A stretch of DNA of 64,000 bases from Melieria omissa. Lineage: Eukaryota > Arthropoda > Insecta > Diptera > Ulidiidae. The DNA lies in NCBI GenBank assembly GCA_963971225.1, contig CAXARI010000079.1, positions 310,001 to 374,000 of the forward strand. The letters run 5' to 3'. How positions within the stretch are numbered: the stretch's first letter is position 1; every line of letters begins with the position of its first letter. Under the pieces are notes generated by a model, which worked only from the letters and a program-made list of their open reading frames with translations, ran no database searches and was not told the DNA's origin. This document shows, in pieces, positions 29,101 to 38,481 of the stretch. A program made the translations under genes and the position numbers.

Positions 29101-31451
29101 CGCAGCCCCCACACGTGTTGCTTCCTTGCTGTCACAACAACGACTGATTGAAAGAATGCACCTCTGATCTATATAACCAATCAAATGCTTGTGGAACCTA
29201 AGTACGCACAATCACTTTAATCAAAATGGCGTCAAAATTAAGCCAGAGTGACCACCTTTCACCAATTTGGTAAATACAAAAAATATCCCACCGGCAGCAT
29301 GATCGAAATTATGGCTGTTAAATCTCGACCCGTTAACGGATTTTAATAATATTATGCCTTATTATTTAGCTAGACTCGTATGCTTTCTATAATGGTATCA
29401 ATCATCCTTCTATACCCCAAGGTTCGAAAGCAAATCGATTTGGAACGGTGACTTTGAAAAAATTGCTACTTGGGTGCAACCACTAAAATGCTTGTCAACA
29501 CCAAATGCATAAGTGCATATTAATAATTGACGCCTTAAAATTTAGCCAGAGTCTTATGCTTTCTATATTGGTCCCTAGCTTTTCATTATCCTTCAGGAGT
29601 AATGAGCATATCGATGCGCAAGGATAACATTGAAAAACTGCCTATTACTAAATACACACTCACCACAAACGGAATGGGTTACGTTAATAAAAAACCCCTT
29701 AAAATGTAGCTAGAGATTGCAGCTTTACCAAATTAAATCAATAATTTCATTACTATTCGGCAATCATGAACAGATCGATGCGCAAGAGTGACATTAAATG
29801 GCTGCCTACTACAAAATCGATAAAATGCTTGTAAAATATGATGATTCTAGGTTTATAGAAAAAATAATAACCTTAAAACCTAGCTGGAGTTTTGAGCTTT
29901 CATAAATGGGGTCAATCTTCTCGCTATCTCAAATAATGCAGGAGAATTTCGTTGTGGAAAAGTGATATCGACCACATGATACATCTATATCAGGGGTGCC
30001 TAAAATCTTCTTATGGAAAAGCAAAAACCAATACATGTAAAGTTGCCCAAAAAATGGAAACAAATTATTTAATTAATTGAATTAGTTGAAAGCACATTGT
30101 GCATTTCGCTTGACCCTTAAAATTATAAGTGAAAAAAATATAATGTTCCTATTTGTCATTGCCGAAAGGCCAACCAATCGCGAAAACAAAAACTACAACA
30201 ACAAAAGCATCTAATTTTGTTTCATACATACAATTTCTTGAGGCAACAAAACAAAAATCCGCGCAGCCCCCACACGTGTTGCTTCGTTGCTGTCACAACA
30301 ACGACTGATTGAAAGAATGCACCTCTGATCTATATAACGAATCAAATGCTTGTGGAACCTAAGTACGCACAATCACTTTAATCAAAATGGCGTCAAAATT
30401 AAGCCAGAGTGACCACCTTTCACCAATTTGGTAAATAAAAAAATATCCCACCGGCAGCATGATCGAAATTATGGCTGTTAAATCTCGACCCGTTAACGGA
30501 TTTTAATAATATTATGCCTTATGATTTAGCTAGACTCGTATGCTTTCTATAATGGTATCAATCATCCTTCCATACCCTAAGGTTCGAAAGCAAATCGATT
30601 TGGAACGGTGACTTTGAAAAAATTGCTACTTGGGTGCAACCACTAAAATGCTTGTCAACACCAAATGCATAAGTGCATGTTAATAATTGACGCCTTAAAA
30701 TTTAGCCAGAGTCTTATGCTTTCTATATTGGTCCCTACCTTTTCATTATCCTTCAGGAATAATGAGCATATCGATGCGCAAGGATAACATTGAAAAACTG
30801 CCTATTACAAAATACACACTCACCACTAAAGTGGTTATAGATTCCAAACGGTATGGGTTACGTTAATAAAAAACCCCTTAAAATGTAGCTAGAGATTGCA
30901 GCTTTATCAAATTAAATAAATAATTTGATTACTATTCGGCAATCATGAACAGATCGATGCGCAAGAGTGACATTAAATGGCTGTCTACTACAAAATCGAT
31001 AAAATGCTTGTAAAATATGATGATTCTAGGTTTATAGAAAAAATAATAACCTTAAAACCTAGCTGGAGTTTTGAGCTTTCATAAATGGGGTCAATCTTCT
31101 CGCTATCTCAAATAATGCAGGAGAATTTCGTTGTGGAAAAGTGATATCGACCACATGATACATCTATATCAGGGGTGCCTAAAATCTTCTTATGGAAAAG
31201 CAAAAACCAATACATGTAAAGTTGCCCAAAAAAAATGCAAACAAATTATTTAATTAATTGAATTAGTTGAAAGCACATTGTGCATTTCGCTTGACCCTTA
31301 AAATTATAAGTGAAAAAAATATAATGTTCCTATTTGTCATTGCCGAAAGGCCAACCAATCGCCAAAACAAAAACTACAACAACAAAAGCATCTAATTTTT
31401 TTTCATACATACAATTTCTTGAGGCAACAAAACAAAAATCCGCGCAGCCCC
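23158..31451. repeat. Higher-order repeat, copy 3, with an extra type 1 pair
   Basis: Unit types run 1-1'-1-2-3-4-5 (anchors 24360, 25543, 26746, 27909, 29110, 30271, 31452). The type 1' unit has private marks: TATAGCAAAAAATAATAACC near 25120 and CTTATAGAAAAGC near 25280. The extra 1-1' step is 2,386 bp. The type 5 to type 5 distance is 8,294 bp, equal to 5,908 plus 2,386. The same 1 then 1' order with the same marks follows retrotransposon copy 1 (38748 and 39931), so this block was itself duplicated. Confidence 0.8.
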
Positions 31452-32391
31452 CACACGTGTTGCTTCGTTGCTGTCACAACAACGACTGATTGAAAGAATG
31501 CACCTCTGATCTATATAACCAATCAAATGCTTGTGGAACCTAAGTACGCACAATCACTTTAATCAAAATGGCGTCAAAATTAAGCCAGAGTGACCACCTT
31601 TCACCAATTTGGTAAATAAAAAAATATCCCACCGGCAGCATGATCGAAATTATGGCTGTTAAATCTCGACCCGTTAACGGATTTTAATAATATTATGCCT
31701 TATTATTTAGCTAGACTCGTATGCTTTCTATAATGGTATCAATCATCCTTCTATACCCCAAGGTTCGAAAGCAAATCGATTTGGAACGGTGACTTTGAAA
31801 AAATTGCTACTTGGGTGCAACCACTAAAATGCTTGTCAACACCAAATGCATAAGTGCATATTAATAATTGACCCCTTAAAATTTAGCCAGAGTCTTATGC
31901 TTTCTATATTGGTCCCTAACTTTTCATTATCCTTCAGGAATAATGAGCATATCGATGCGCAAGGATAACATTGAAAAACTGCCTATTACAAAATACACAC
32001 TCACCACTAAAGTGGTTATAGATTCCAAACGGTATGGGTTACGTTAATAAAAAACCCCTTAAAATGTAGCTAGAGATTGCAGCTTTATCAAATTAAATCC
32101 ATAATTTTTATCAAATTAAATCAATAATTTGATTACTATTCGGCAATCATGAACAGATCGATGCGCAAGAGTGACATTAAATGGCTGCCTACTGCAAAAT
32201 CGATAAAATGCTTGTAAAATATTATGATTCTAGGTTTATAGAAAAAATAATAACCTTAAAACCTAGCTGGAGTTTTGAGCTTTCATAAATGGGGTCAACC
32301 TTCTCGTTATCTCAAATAATGCAGGAGAATTTCGTTGTGGAAAAGTGATATCGACCACATGATACATCTATATCAGGGGTGCCCAAAATAT

Positions 32392-32824
32392 TGTTACGAA
32401 TATTAAGTCTAGTGGGCTGTCACGTATCTCTGGATTGTGTGATTTGAAAATAAAACACAGTCAGTTTCTTAAATGCAGACAATAAAATACACCAACAGTC
32501 ACTTTATTATTCACAGTTTACACTTTACTGTTCGTACACTTAAGTATTTGCTTAATTATTCCGTGTGGCAACTTCAGTTGTCAAAACCAGACTGACTCGC
32601 TGCACCGCATCTGGCCACCTTTTATACTCTGTCCGGCCGTCGCGCAGATCGTTCTCGCACGTTGCCAGATTGGACTAGAAGTTTCCCTGATGACCGCGAC
32701 CATCGTTGCCAGGTTGGACTAAAAGTTTCCATTATTATCGCGGCCGTCATTGCCAGATTGAATTATGGCACGGCACGTAGCGGCAGGGTTGCTTTGCACC
32801 GCGACAGACTGGCTCATCGTTACA
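32392..32824 (-). repeat. 3' LTR of retrotransposon copy 1
   Basis: 433 bp, read on the minus strand from TGTAACGATGAG to TTCGTAACA, with the usual TG...CA ends. It matches 38049-38481 with no difference seen by eye. Confidence 0.95.
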
Positions 32825-32835
32825 CTGCCCACCAC
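32825..32835 (-). other. Polypurine tract of copy 1
   Basis: GTGGTGGGCAG on the minus strand lies between the pol stop codon and the 3' LTR. Its place and purine bias fit the plus-strand primer of reverse transcription. The same bases occur in copy 2 at 47001-47011. Confidence 0.7.
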
Positions 32836-35800
32836 TTAGACTTGTTCGTCCCGAACAAGTGCCGAGGCTCCGCTGTGATAAGGCGCCAGGCGCTCCAAAT
32901 GGACTACCTTCAGCTTAGCGCCTCTATTGTTGCAACGTTGAATCCGGTATACCACGTCGTTAATCCTAGTCACGACTTCGTAAGGTCCTTCCCATGACGC
33001 TTGAAGTTTTGGAGACAAACCTTTCCTCCGCTGCGGGTTGTAGAGCATTACCAAATCGCCTTCTTGGAACCCTGCTGAGTTGGCCCGTAGATCGTATCTG
33101 GCTTTCGCCTTATCGCTGACCAGTTTGGTGCGGCCCCTTATAAATTGGTGAATTTCCTCCAGTTCCGCCCGCTTATTGGCCACGTATTCCGTCCTAGCGC
33201 CTCCCGTCGTGCTGACTACCCCGAACTTCAAGTCAGCGGGTAACCGCAACTCTGTGCCGAACACTGCTCGGGCTGGAGTGAGTGATGTCGTGTCGTGCGG
33301 GGCTGACCTATACGCCATCAGGAACAGGGGGATATGCGTGTCCCAATCCTTTTGATTCCTGCCTACCACTTTCCGCAGGTATTCCTCCAGCGTCCGGTTA
33401 AAGCGTTCCACCATGCCGTCGGACTGTGGGTGCAAAGGAGTGGTACGCGTTTTCTTTATCCCCAGCAGCCCACACACTTCCTTGAATACCGCAGACTCGA
33501 AATTCCGGCCTTGATCTGAGTGCAATTCCAACGGAACTCCGAACCGGGCTACCCAGTTGTTTACCAGCTTTTCCGAGATCGTGGTGGCCTCCTGGTTAGG
33601 AATAGGGTACACTTCGGGCCATTTGCTGAAGTAATCCATTACGACCAGCACATATTTGTTGCCTTGAGTGCTAGTTGGGAATGGGCCGGCGACGTCCATA
33701 GCAATCCGCTCGAAGGGCGCTCCCACGTTGTACTGCTGCATGCGGCCTCGAGATTTTCTTGTCGGCCCTTTCGCGGCTGAACATCGGTCGCAGCTCTTAA
33801 TCCACTCGGCTACAGACTCCTGACATCCTACCCAGTAGAATCGTCTTTTTATTTTGGCGACGGTTTTGGTGATGCCTAGGTGCCCTCCACTGGAGTCGTT
33901 ATGGTATGCCTCGATAACCTCGTTGATTCTGCTTTTCGGCACTACCATTAGGGGGTTGCTGGTACGACCATCCGCGCTCTCCCATTCGCGGTACAGGCAG
34001 CCTTCCTTCAGCCGCAAACTTTTCCACTGTGCCCAGTAAGCCTTAGCGATCGGGCTTTCACCAGCCATCTCCTGCCAGTCTGGACGTGCGCCTTGCTCCT
34101 TGCCTTCGACGATTTTTGCAAGATCCGCATCCTCATGCTGGTCTTTTTGTAGCCTCTCCGCAGACCACTCTTCCTCTGGCATGACGCTGACCAACCGGAC
34201 GTCCACTATCTGTTCTTTGCTTTCGGCTCGCGAGCATTGCCTGCATTCGACTTTGCACGGACGGCGGGACAAGGCATCGGCATTTCCATGGCTACTGCCC
34301 TTGCGATGCTCTATCGTGTAGTCGTAGCTCTGCAGTCGCTCGATCCACCGCGCCAATTGCCCTTCAGGATCTTTAAAGTTCAGGAGCCATCTCAATGCCG
34401 CATGATCTGTGCGCAGGCGAAACTTTTGTCCATACAGGTATTTGTGGAAGTGTTTTACGCAGTCCAATACCGCCAGCAGTTCTCTCCGTGTCACACAGTA
34501 GTTGCGCTCCGGTTTCGATAGAACCCTACTGTAGTACGCTATCACTTGTTCCTGGCCGTCTATTATCTGTGATAGCACACCGCCAATACTATTCCCGCTT
34601 GCATCTGTATCCAGCACAAACATCTCCCCAGGCACGGGGAAGGCCAGAATTGGAGCACTGCACAGTTTTTCCTTCAGACGTGCAAAAGCCTGTTCCTGCT
34701 CCTCGCTCCACTCGAAAGCTTGGCTCTTTTTCGTCAGTTTGTGCAAGCTGCTGGCTATGTTCGCGAATCCCGGAACAAATCGGCGGTAGTATGTACACAG
34801 GCCCAGGAAACTGCGGAGTTCGTGTAGATTGCGTGGTCGGGGCCACTCCTTCACCGCCGTGATTTTGCCTTCATCCGTATGCACTCCGCGGGCGGAAACC
34901 GTATGGCCCAGATACTTGACCTCCTTTTGGAACAGCGAGCACTTCTTTGGGTTGAGTTTAAGCCCGGCTTGTTGTATCCGCTCAAATACCTCCTTCAGCT
35001 TTCCCAGGTGGTCGTCGAAGCTTTTACCCATTACGATTATGTCGTCGAGGTACACCAGACACGTCCGCCAATGCAGCCCTTTTAGCACGCGTTCCATTAG
35101 CCGCTCGAATGTTGCTGGTGCGTTGCAGAGTCCAAACGGCATGACGGTGAACTGCCACAAACCATCGCCAACACTGAAAGCCGTTTTCTCCTTGTCCTTG
35201 TCTGCAAGCTCTACCTGCCAATAGCCGCTGCGTAAGTCGAGCGTGGAGAACCACTGCGTGCCTGACAGTGTGTCCAGGGTGTCATCGATCCGAGGTAGTG
35301 GATAACTGTCCTTCTTGGTCACATCATTGAGCTTCCGATAGTCCACACAAAACCGGGTACTGCCATCTTTTTTCTTGACTAGCACGACCGGCGAGCACCA
35401 GGGGCCCGAAGAAGGCTCTATGACCTTGTCTTTCCGCATGTTCTCGATCAAATTGGTGACCTCCTCCCTCTTGGCCAGAGGAACTCGTCTTGGCGGTTGG
35501 CGAATCGGTTTTGCACTTCCGGTGTCGATGTTGTGCTTCACTATGGCTGTTCTTCCGCCTGCTTCTGCCGCAAAAATTGACCCATAGTGCTGCAGGAGTG
35601 ACCTCGCCTTCCGTTTCTGCTTGGCCGTCAACTCGCTGCTCCACTGGTTCTCCTGCGGTATGGCGTCCATGTTAAAACCGCTCTCCTTATTACCTCCAGG
35701 TGGGCTACTCTCGCAATTGACCACTGCTACAGCTTCCTTACACTCGCCGATTACCTCATCTTTTCCGACATATCTGGGTGCATTCAGGGGGTTCAGTATT

Positions 35801-36435
35801 CTGACTGGTATCCTGCCATTTTTAGGTTCCACTAATGTACGTCCGATGATGATGTTGTCGTGTCCTTGTTTCGGTGCTTCTACTACCCACAGCCGACTCG
35901 TCCCATCGTCCTCGTCCACCTTTGCCCACACAATCGCCTCAGAATTCGCTGGTATCCTCCTGCGTTGACCCGATACAACCTTCCTTACCGCCACGCTTCG
36001 CTCATAACCGGTGTGCAGCGGGAATTCAACGTTGGCATATCTCAGCACTTTTTCCTTCAGGTCCAGCGTAAAACCGTGGCTAATCATGAAATCGACGCCG
36101 ATAATCACGTCGTCCATTATGTCCGCGACGATGAACTCATGTTCCAGGCTGCTGGTGCCGATAGCAATTGTTTTTGTTACTTTCCCTCTTACCGGCGCAC
36201 GCTCGCCAGTCGCAGTCCTCAGCTGTATGCCATGCAGTGGTTCCCAGTTCTTCAGAAGCTTCCTTTTTATGATCGAATATGACGCTCCAGTATCCAGTGT
36301 CAACACGAACAACTTTCCATCTATCTTTCCTTCAATCGTCAAGCTGCTGGGTTGTCGTTTCAACTGCGAGACAAGGACGGTGGGGCGGCAGATTGTGGGG
36401 ATCAGCTCACGCCCCTTTGGGCTGACCCGTTTTAG
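32836..36435 (-). CDS. pol: Pol polyprotein, copy 1 (protease, RT, RNase H, integrase)
   Basis: Open for 1,199 codons from the codon entered after a -1 shift at the gag stop; there is no ATG near the start, so it is probably made only as Gag-Pol. Domains in order, numbered from the shift: aspartic protease with LDTGAS near residue 48; reverse transcriptase with YLDD near 461; RNase H beginning LDTDAS near 608; integrase with an H-H-C-C zinc motif near 845-880 (CDRC) and catalytic D, D, E near 913 (MDVAGP), 972 (HSDQGRN) and 1008 (VERFNRTLEEYL); and a C-terminal GPYEVV module near 1150. All visible catalytic residues are intact. The enzymes make and insert the cDNA of the element. No chromodomain and no env follow; the stop codon is 11 bases from the LTR. 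Confidence 0.95.
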   Translation of the reverse strand, partial: LKRVSPKGRELIPTICRPTVLVSQLKRQPSSLTIEGKIDGKLFVLTLDTGASYSIIKRKLLKNWEPLHGIQLRTATGERAPVRGKVTKTIAIGTSSLEHEFIVADIMDDVIIGVDFMISHGFTLDLKEKVLRYANVEFPLHTGYERSVAVRKVVSGQRRRIPANSEAIVWAKVDEDDGTSRLWVVEAPKQGHDNIIIGRTLVEPKNGRIPVRILNPLNAPRYVGKDEVIGECKEAVAVVNCESSPPGGNKESGFNMDAIPQENQWSSELTAKQKRKARSLLQHYGSIFAAEAGGRTAIVKHNIDTGSAKPIRQPPRRVPLAKREEVTNLIENMRKDKVIEPSSGPWCSPVVLVKKKDGSTRFCVDYRKLNDVTKKDSYPLPRIDDTLDTLSGTQWFSTLDLRSGYWQVELADKDKEKTAFSVGDGLWQFTVMPFGLCNAPATFERLMERVLKGLHWRTCLVYLDDIIVMGKSFDDHLGKLKEVFERIQQAGLKLNPKKCSLFQKEVKYLGHTVSARGVHTDEGKITAVKEWPRPRNLHELRSFLGLCTYYRRFVPGFANIASSLHKLTKKSQAFEWSEEQEQAFARLKEKLCSAPILAFPVPGEMFVLDTDASGNSIGGVLSQIIDGQEQVIAYYSRVLSKPERNYCVTRRELLAVLDCVKHFHKYLYGQKFRLRTDHAALRWLLNFKDPEGQLARWIERLQSYDYTIEHRKGSSHGNADALSRRPCKVECRQCSRAESKEQIVDVRLVSVMPEEEWSAERLQKDQHEDADLAKIVEGKEQGARPDWQEMAGESPIAKAYWAQWKSLRLKEGCLYREWESADGRTSNPLMVVPKSRINEVIEAYHNDSSGGHLGITKTVAKIKRRFYWVGCQESVAEWIKSCDRCSAAKGPTRKSRGRMQQYNVGAPFERIAMDVAGPFPTSTQGNKYVLVVMDYFSKWPEVYPIPNQEATTISEKLVNNWVARFGVPLELHSDQGRNFESAVFKEVCGLLGIKKTRTTPLHPQSDGMVERFNRTLEEYLRKVVGRNQKDWDTHIPLFLMAYRSAPHDTTSLTPARAVFGTELRLPADLKFGVVSTTGGARTEYVANKRAELEEIHQFIRGRTKLVSDKAKARYDLRANSAGFQEGDLVMLYNPQRRKGLSPKLQASWEGPYEVVTRINDVVYRIQRCNNRGAKLKVVHLERLAPYHSGASALVRDEQV

Positions 36436-36441
36436 TTTAAC
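36383..36441 (-). promoter_or_regulatory. Predicted -1 frameshift site with pseudoknot, copy 1
   Basis: GTTAAAC at 36441-36435 (minus strand) ends at the last sense codon of gag, in the correct phase (G TTA AAC then TAA). The downstream 50 bases are identical to copy 2, where the pseudoknot arms are described. A -1 shift here enters the open pol frame with no stop. GTTAAAC is a known slip heptamer in an arterivirus. The fold and its activity are predicted. Confidence 0.65.
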
Positions 36442-37979
36442 GGCTCCTCGTCCTCAGCCCTGCGCTTGTTGGCTGAGCCTCGATTGTCAGTATTCTTCGC
36501 TTCAGGCGATTGCGATCGGGAACGGGAACGCCTCTTCCGTTGGCGGCACTCTCGTGATATGTGACCCTGCTTGCCACATACCCAGCAGACAACTTTAGAG
36601 GAGACCACTCGTGGCCTGCCCGGTATCTCAGAGCTTATGGCCTGGATCGGAATGTCGTTGTCCGCCTGAATCTGGCGTATCCTTGCAGGTGCATACCGAG
36701 TGCTCCCAATCCATGCCGCTTCATATGTCATCGCGCTGGTCACCGTCTCCTTAAATGTCGGCTTGCCCATCATCAACGCACTGCGACGCGTTTCTGGATC
36801 ATGAAGACCTTCAATAAACGACTCAATCTTCATCCTCTCGAGATCATCAGCACCAAATTTGGGGTAGCACAACTGTACGAGCCGCTCAATGTCTGCTGCA
36901 TATGTCTGCAGCGCCTCGTTGGCTCTTTGCTTGCGGTTCTTCAGCTCACAGTAGTATAGCGCATGGTTGTGCTCGTTGCTATACTTCGCTGCCAACGCTC
37001 TCATGATGGCACCGTAATCACTTCTTAAACATTCTGGAACTGATTTGATCACCTCGGCCGCAGGACCTTTCAGCGCCAGTGCCAACCTCCGACCTTTCCT
37101 GATATCTGTCCACTGATTTTCCAAAGCAGCCAAGTCGAATTGCAATTTAAATGTATCGAACGGCGCAGCACCATCATAAGTAGGCACCTCTGTTCTGCCA
37201 GCAAAACCGTCCTGAACCGGTGGCAAACACTCTCGTGGCTGTACCTCCCTAAGCCGCTCGTCCATTTTTCTGTTCATCGAGTCTTCCAGACTATCAACTC
37301 GTTTGTTCAGGGAATCATCCAGGTCGCCAACTCGTTTGTTCAGGGCATCATCCAGGTCGTCGACTCGTTTATCCAAGTGCTCTACCCGCGTCTCCAGGTG
37401 CTCGACTTTCCCATTAATCCTGTCTGAGATTTCCTCCACTTTCTGCTCCAAACGCGCAGAATTTTCCTGAAGCTTGACTTCCATTCGCTCTGCCACTTGC
37501 GCCGATATTTCCTGAGTCGCCGTCTCGACTTTTGCCGAAATTTCGAGATTCGTAGCTTCCAGCTTCGCTGCCATCTCTTGATTCGCAGTTTCCATTTTCG
37601 CTGCCATCCGCGCCGACATCTCACGATTCTCACGATTTGCAGTCTCCAGCTTCGCTGCCATTTCTCGATTCGCCGTTTCCATCTGCGCCGACATGCCTTT
37701 GAGTGCAGCCATTAGTTGGCTCATGTCCAACGCTTGTATTGGCGCAGCCGCTGCAGCTGTACTCTGTAGCGAAGCAGCACCCGCCGGCGACTCCTCCACC
37801 TTGGCCGACGCCTCTGGTTCTTGCGCTCCGAACTCGTGCACAGTCCAATCGACGCCTCGTGCCTCACATGCTTCTCGCAAGCGCAACTGCAACTCCACCT
37901 TTCCGCCAGCAGTCGGCAAATTCCAGGCAGCCAGCTCCTTCTTCAGCTGGTCTACCTTCAGCAGCTCGAGTTTAACCAT
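36432..37979 (-). CDS. gag: Gag, copy 1, with SAP-like N terminus and CCHC knuckle
   Basis: 515 codons, ATG at 37979. Residues 3-35 (LKVDQLKKELAAWNL and after) look like a SAP motif, a helix-turn-helix that binds DNA or chromatin in host proteins. Residues about 75-235 are heptad and 11-residue repeats, a long coiled coil. Residues about 250-420 resemble the retrotransposon Gag capsid region (LALALKGPAAEVIKSV). One zinc knuckle CWVCGKQGHISREC (C-x2-C-x4-H-x4-C) lies near 463, followed by an RS-rich basic tail. The frame ends with TAA at 36432-36434 just after the slip site. Gag would form the particle and bind the element RNA. SAP is assigned from pattern only. Confidence 0.93.
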   Translation of the reverse strand: MVKLELLKVDQLKKELAAWNLPTAGGKVELQLRLREACEARGVDWTVHEFGAQEPEASAKVEESPAGAASLQSTAAAAAPIQALDMSQLMAALKGMSAQMETANREMAAKLETANRENREMSARMAAKMETANQEMAAKLEATNLEISAKVETATQEISAQVAERMEVKLQENSARLEQKVEEISDRINGKVEHLETRVEHLDKRVDDLDDALNKRVGDLDDSLNKRVDSLEDSMNRKMDERLREVQPRECLPPVQDGFAGRTEVPTYDGAAPFDTFKLQFDLAALENQWTDIRKGRRLALALKGPAAEVIKSVPECLRSDYGAIMRALAAKYSNEHNHALYYCELKNRKQRANEALQTYAADIERLVQLCYPKFGADDLERMKIESFIEGLHDPETRRSALMMGKPTFKETVTSAMTYEAAWIGSTRYAPARIRQIQADNDIPIQAISSEIPGRPRVVSSKVVCWVCGKQGHISRECRQRKRRSRSRSQSPEAKNTDNRGSANKRRAEDEEPLN

Positions 37980-38028
37980 GTCCGTACTTTTATAATTTTA
38001 TTTATTTAGTTATTTTCAATTTTCCACA

Positions 38029-38046
38029 ATCCCACTTCTGACACCA
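38029..38046 (-). other. Primer binding site, copy 1
   Basis: TGGTGTCAGAAGTGGGAT on the minus strand, two bases inside the 5' LTR. The TGG start pairs with a tRNA CCA end. From memory the 18 bases fit a tRNA-Leu 3' end; this needs a tRNA comparison. Confidence 0.8.
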
Positions 38047-38048
38047 AA

Positions 38049-38481
38049 TGTTACGAATATTAAGTCTAGTGGGCTGTCACGTATCTCTGGATTGTGTGAT
38101 TTGAAAATAAAACACAGTCAGTTTCTTAAATGCAGACAATAAAATACACCAACAGTCACTTTATTATTCACAGTTTACACTTTACTGTTCGTACACTTAA
38201 GTATTTGCTTAATTATTCCGTGTGGCAACTTCAGTTGTCAAAACCAGACTGACTCGCTGCACCGCATCTGGCCACCTTTTATACTCTGTCCGGCCGTCGC
38301 GCAGATCGTTCTCGCACGTTGCCAGATTGGACTAGAAGTTTCCCTGATGACCGCGACCATCGTTGCCAGGTTGGACTAAAAGTTTCCATTATTATCGCGG
38401 CCGTCATTGCCAGATTGAATTATGGCACGGCACGTAGCGGCAGGGTTGCTTTGCACCGCGACAGACTGGCTCATCGTTACA
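38049..38481 (-). repeat. 5' LTR of retrotransposon copy 1
   Basis: 433 bp. On the minus strand it holds a TATA box TATAAAAG (complement of 38276-38283) followed about 33 bases later by CCAGTCTG, an initiator-like site, and an AATAAA signal further on. These are the likely start and end signals for the element's transcript. Confidence 0.93.

Larger units (their letters stand above)
139..32391. repeat. Satellite array, about 27 units of about 1.18 kb
   Basis: Direct tandem repeats, all in the same orientation. Using CACACGTG as a landmark, copies fall at 741, 1937, 3101, 4283, 5461, 6641, 7822, 9001, 10164, 11365, 12526, 13707, 14909, 16072, 17273, 18434, 19615, 20816, 21977, 23158, 24360, 25543, 26746, 27909, 29110, 30271 and 31452. 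Spacing is 1161-1203 bp. Most of the length variation comes from a 20-21 bp local duplication (TTTATCAAATTAAATCAATAA type, for example near 10800 and 14350) and a loss of about 20 bp after ACTCACCAC (for example near 9555 and 11917). The first five units are more irregular than the rest. No host gene is present. Reading frames of 70-100 codons here are shadows of the repeat. Confidence 0.97.
32392..38481 (-). mobile_element. Ty3/gypsy LTR retrotransposon, copy 1, full length and apparently young
   Basis: 6,090 bp with 433 bp LTRs that show no difference by eye, a primer site, gag, pol and a polypurine tract, and no env. It lies on the minus strand. Insertion duplicated ATAT: the satellite reads AAAATAT on the left and ATATTCTTATGG on the right, and removing the element plus 4 bp restores a normal 1,202 bp unit. 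Identical LTRs and open gag and pol point to a recent insertion, after the 5,908 bp higher-order repeat had spread, since only one of the repeat copies carries it. Missing env and the GPY/F-type integrase tail place it among env-less Ty3/gypsy elements. An mdg3/micropia-like group is possible but not shown. Confidence 0.95.

Noticed and set aside
139..32391. A CRISPR array or integron-like repeat
   Set aside because: The unit is over 1 kb with no spacers, and all other content is eukaryotic transposable elements.
32836..37995. Many frames antisense to or overlapping gag and pol of copy 1 (and likewise 41876-46502 in copy 2)
   Set aside because: They are shadows of long constrained coding regions. 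The sense frames explain the sequence fully with recognised domains.
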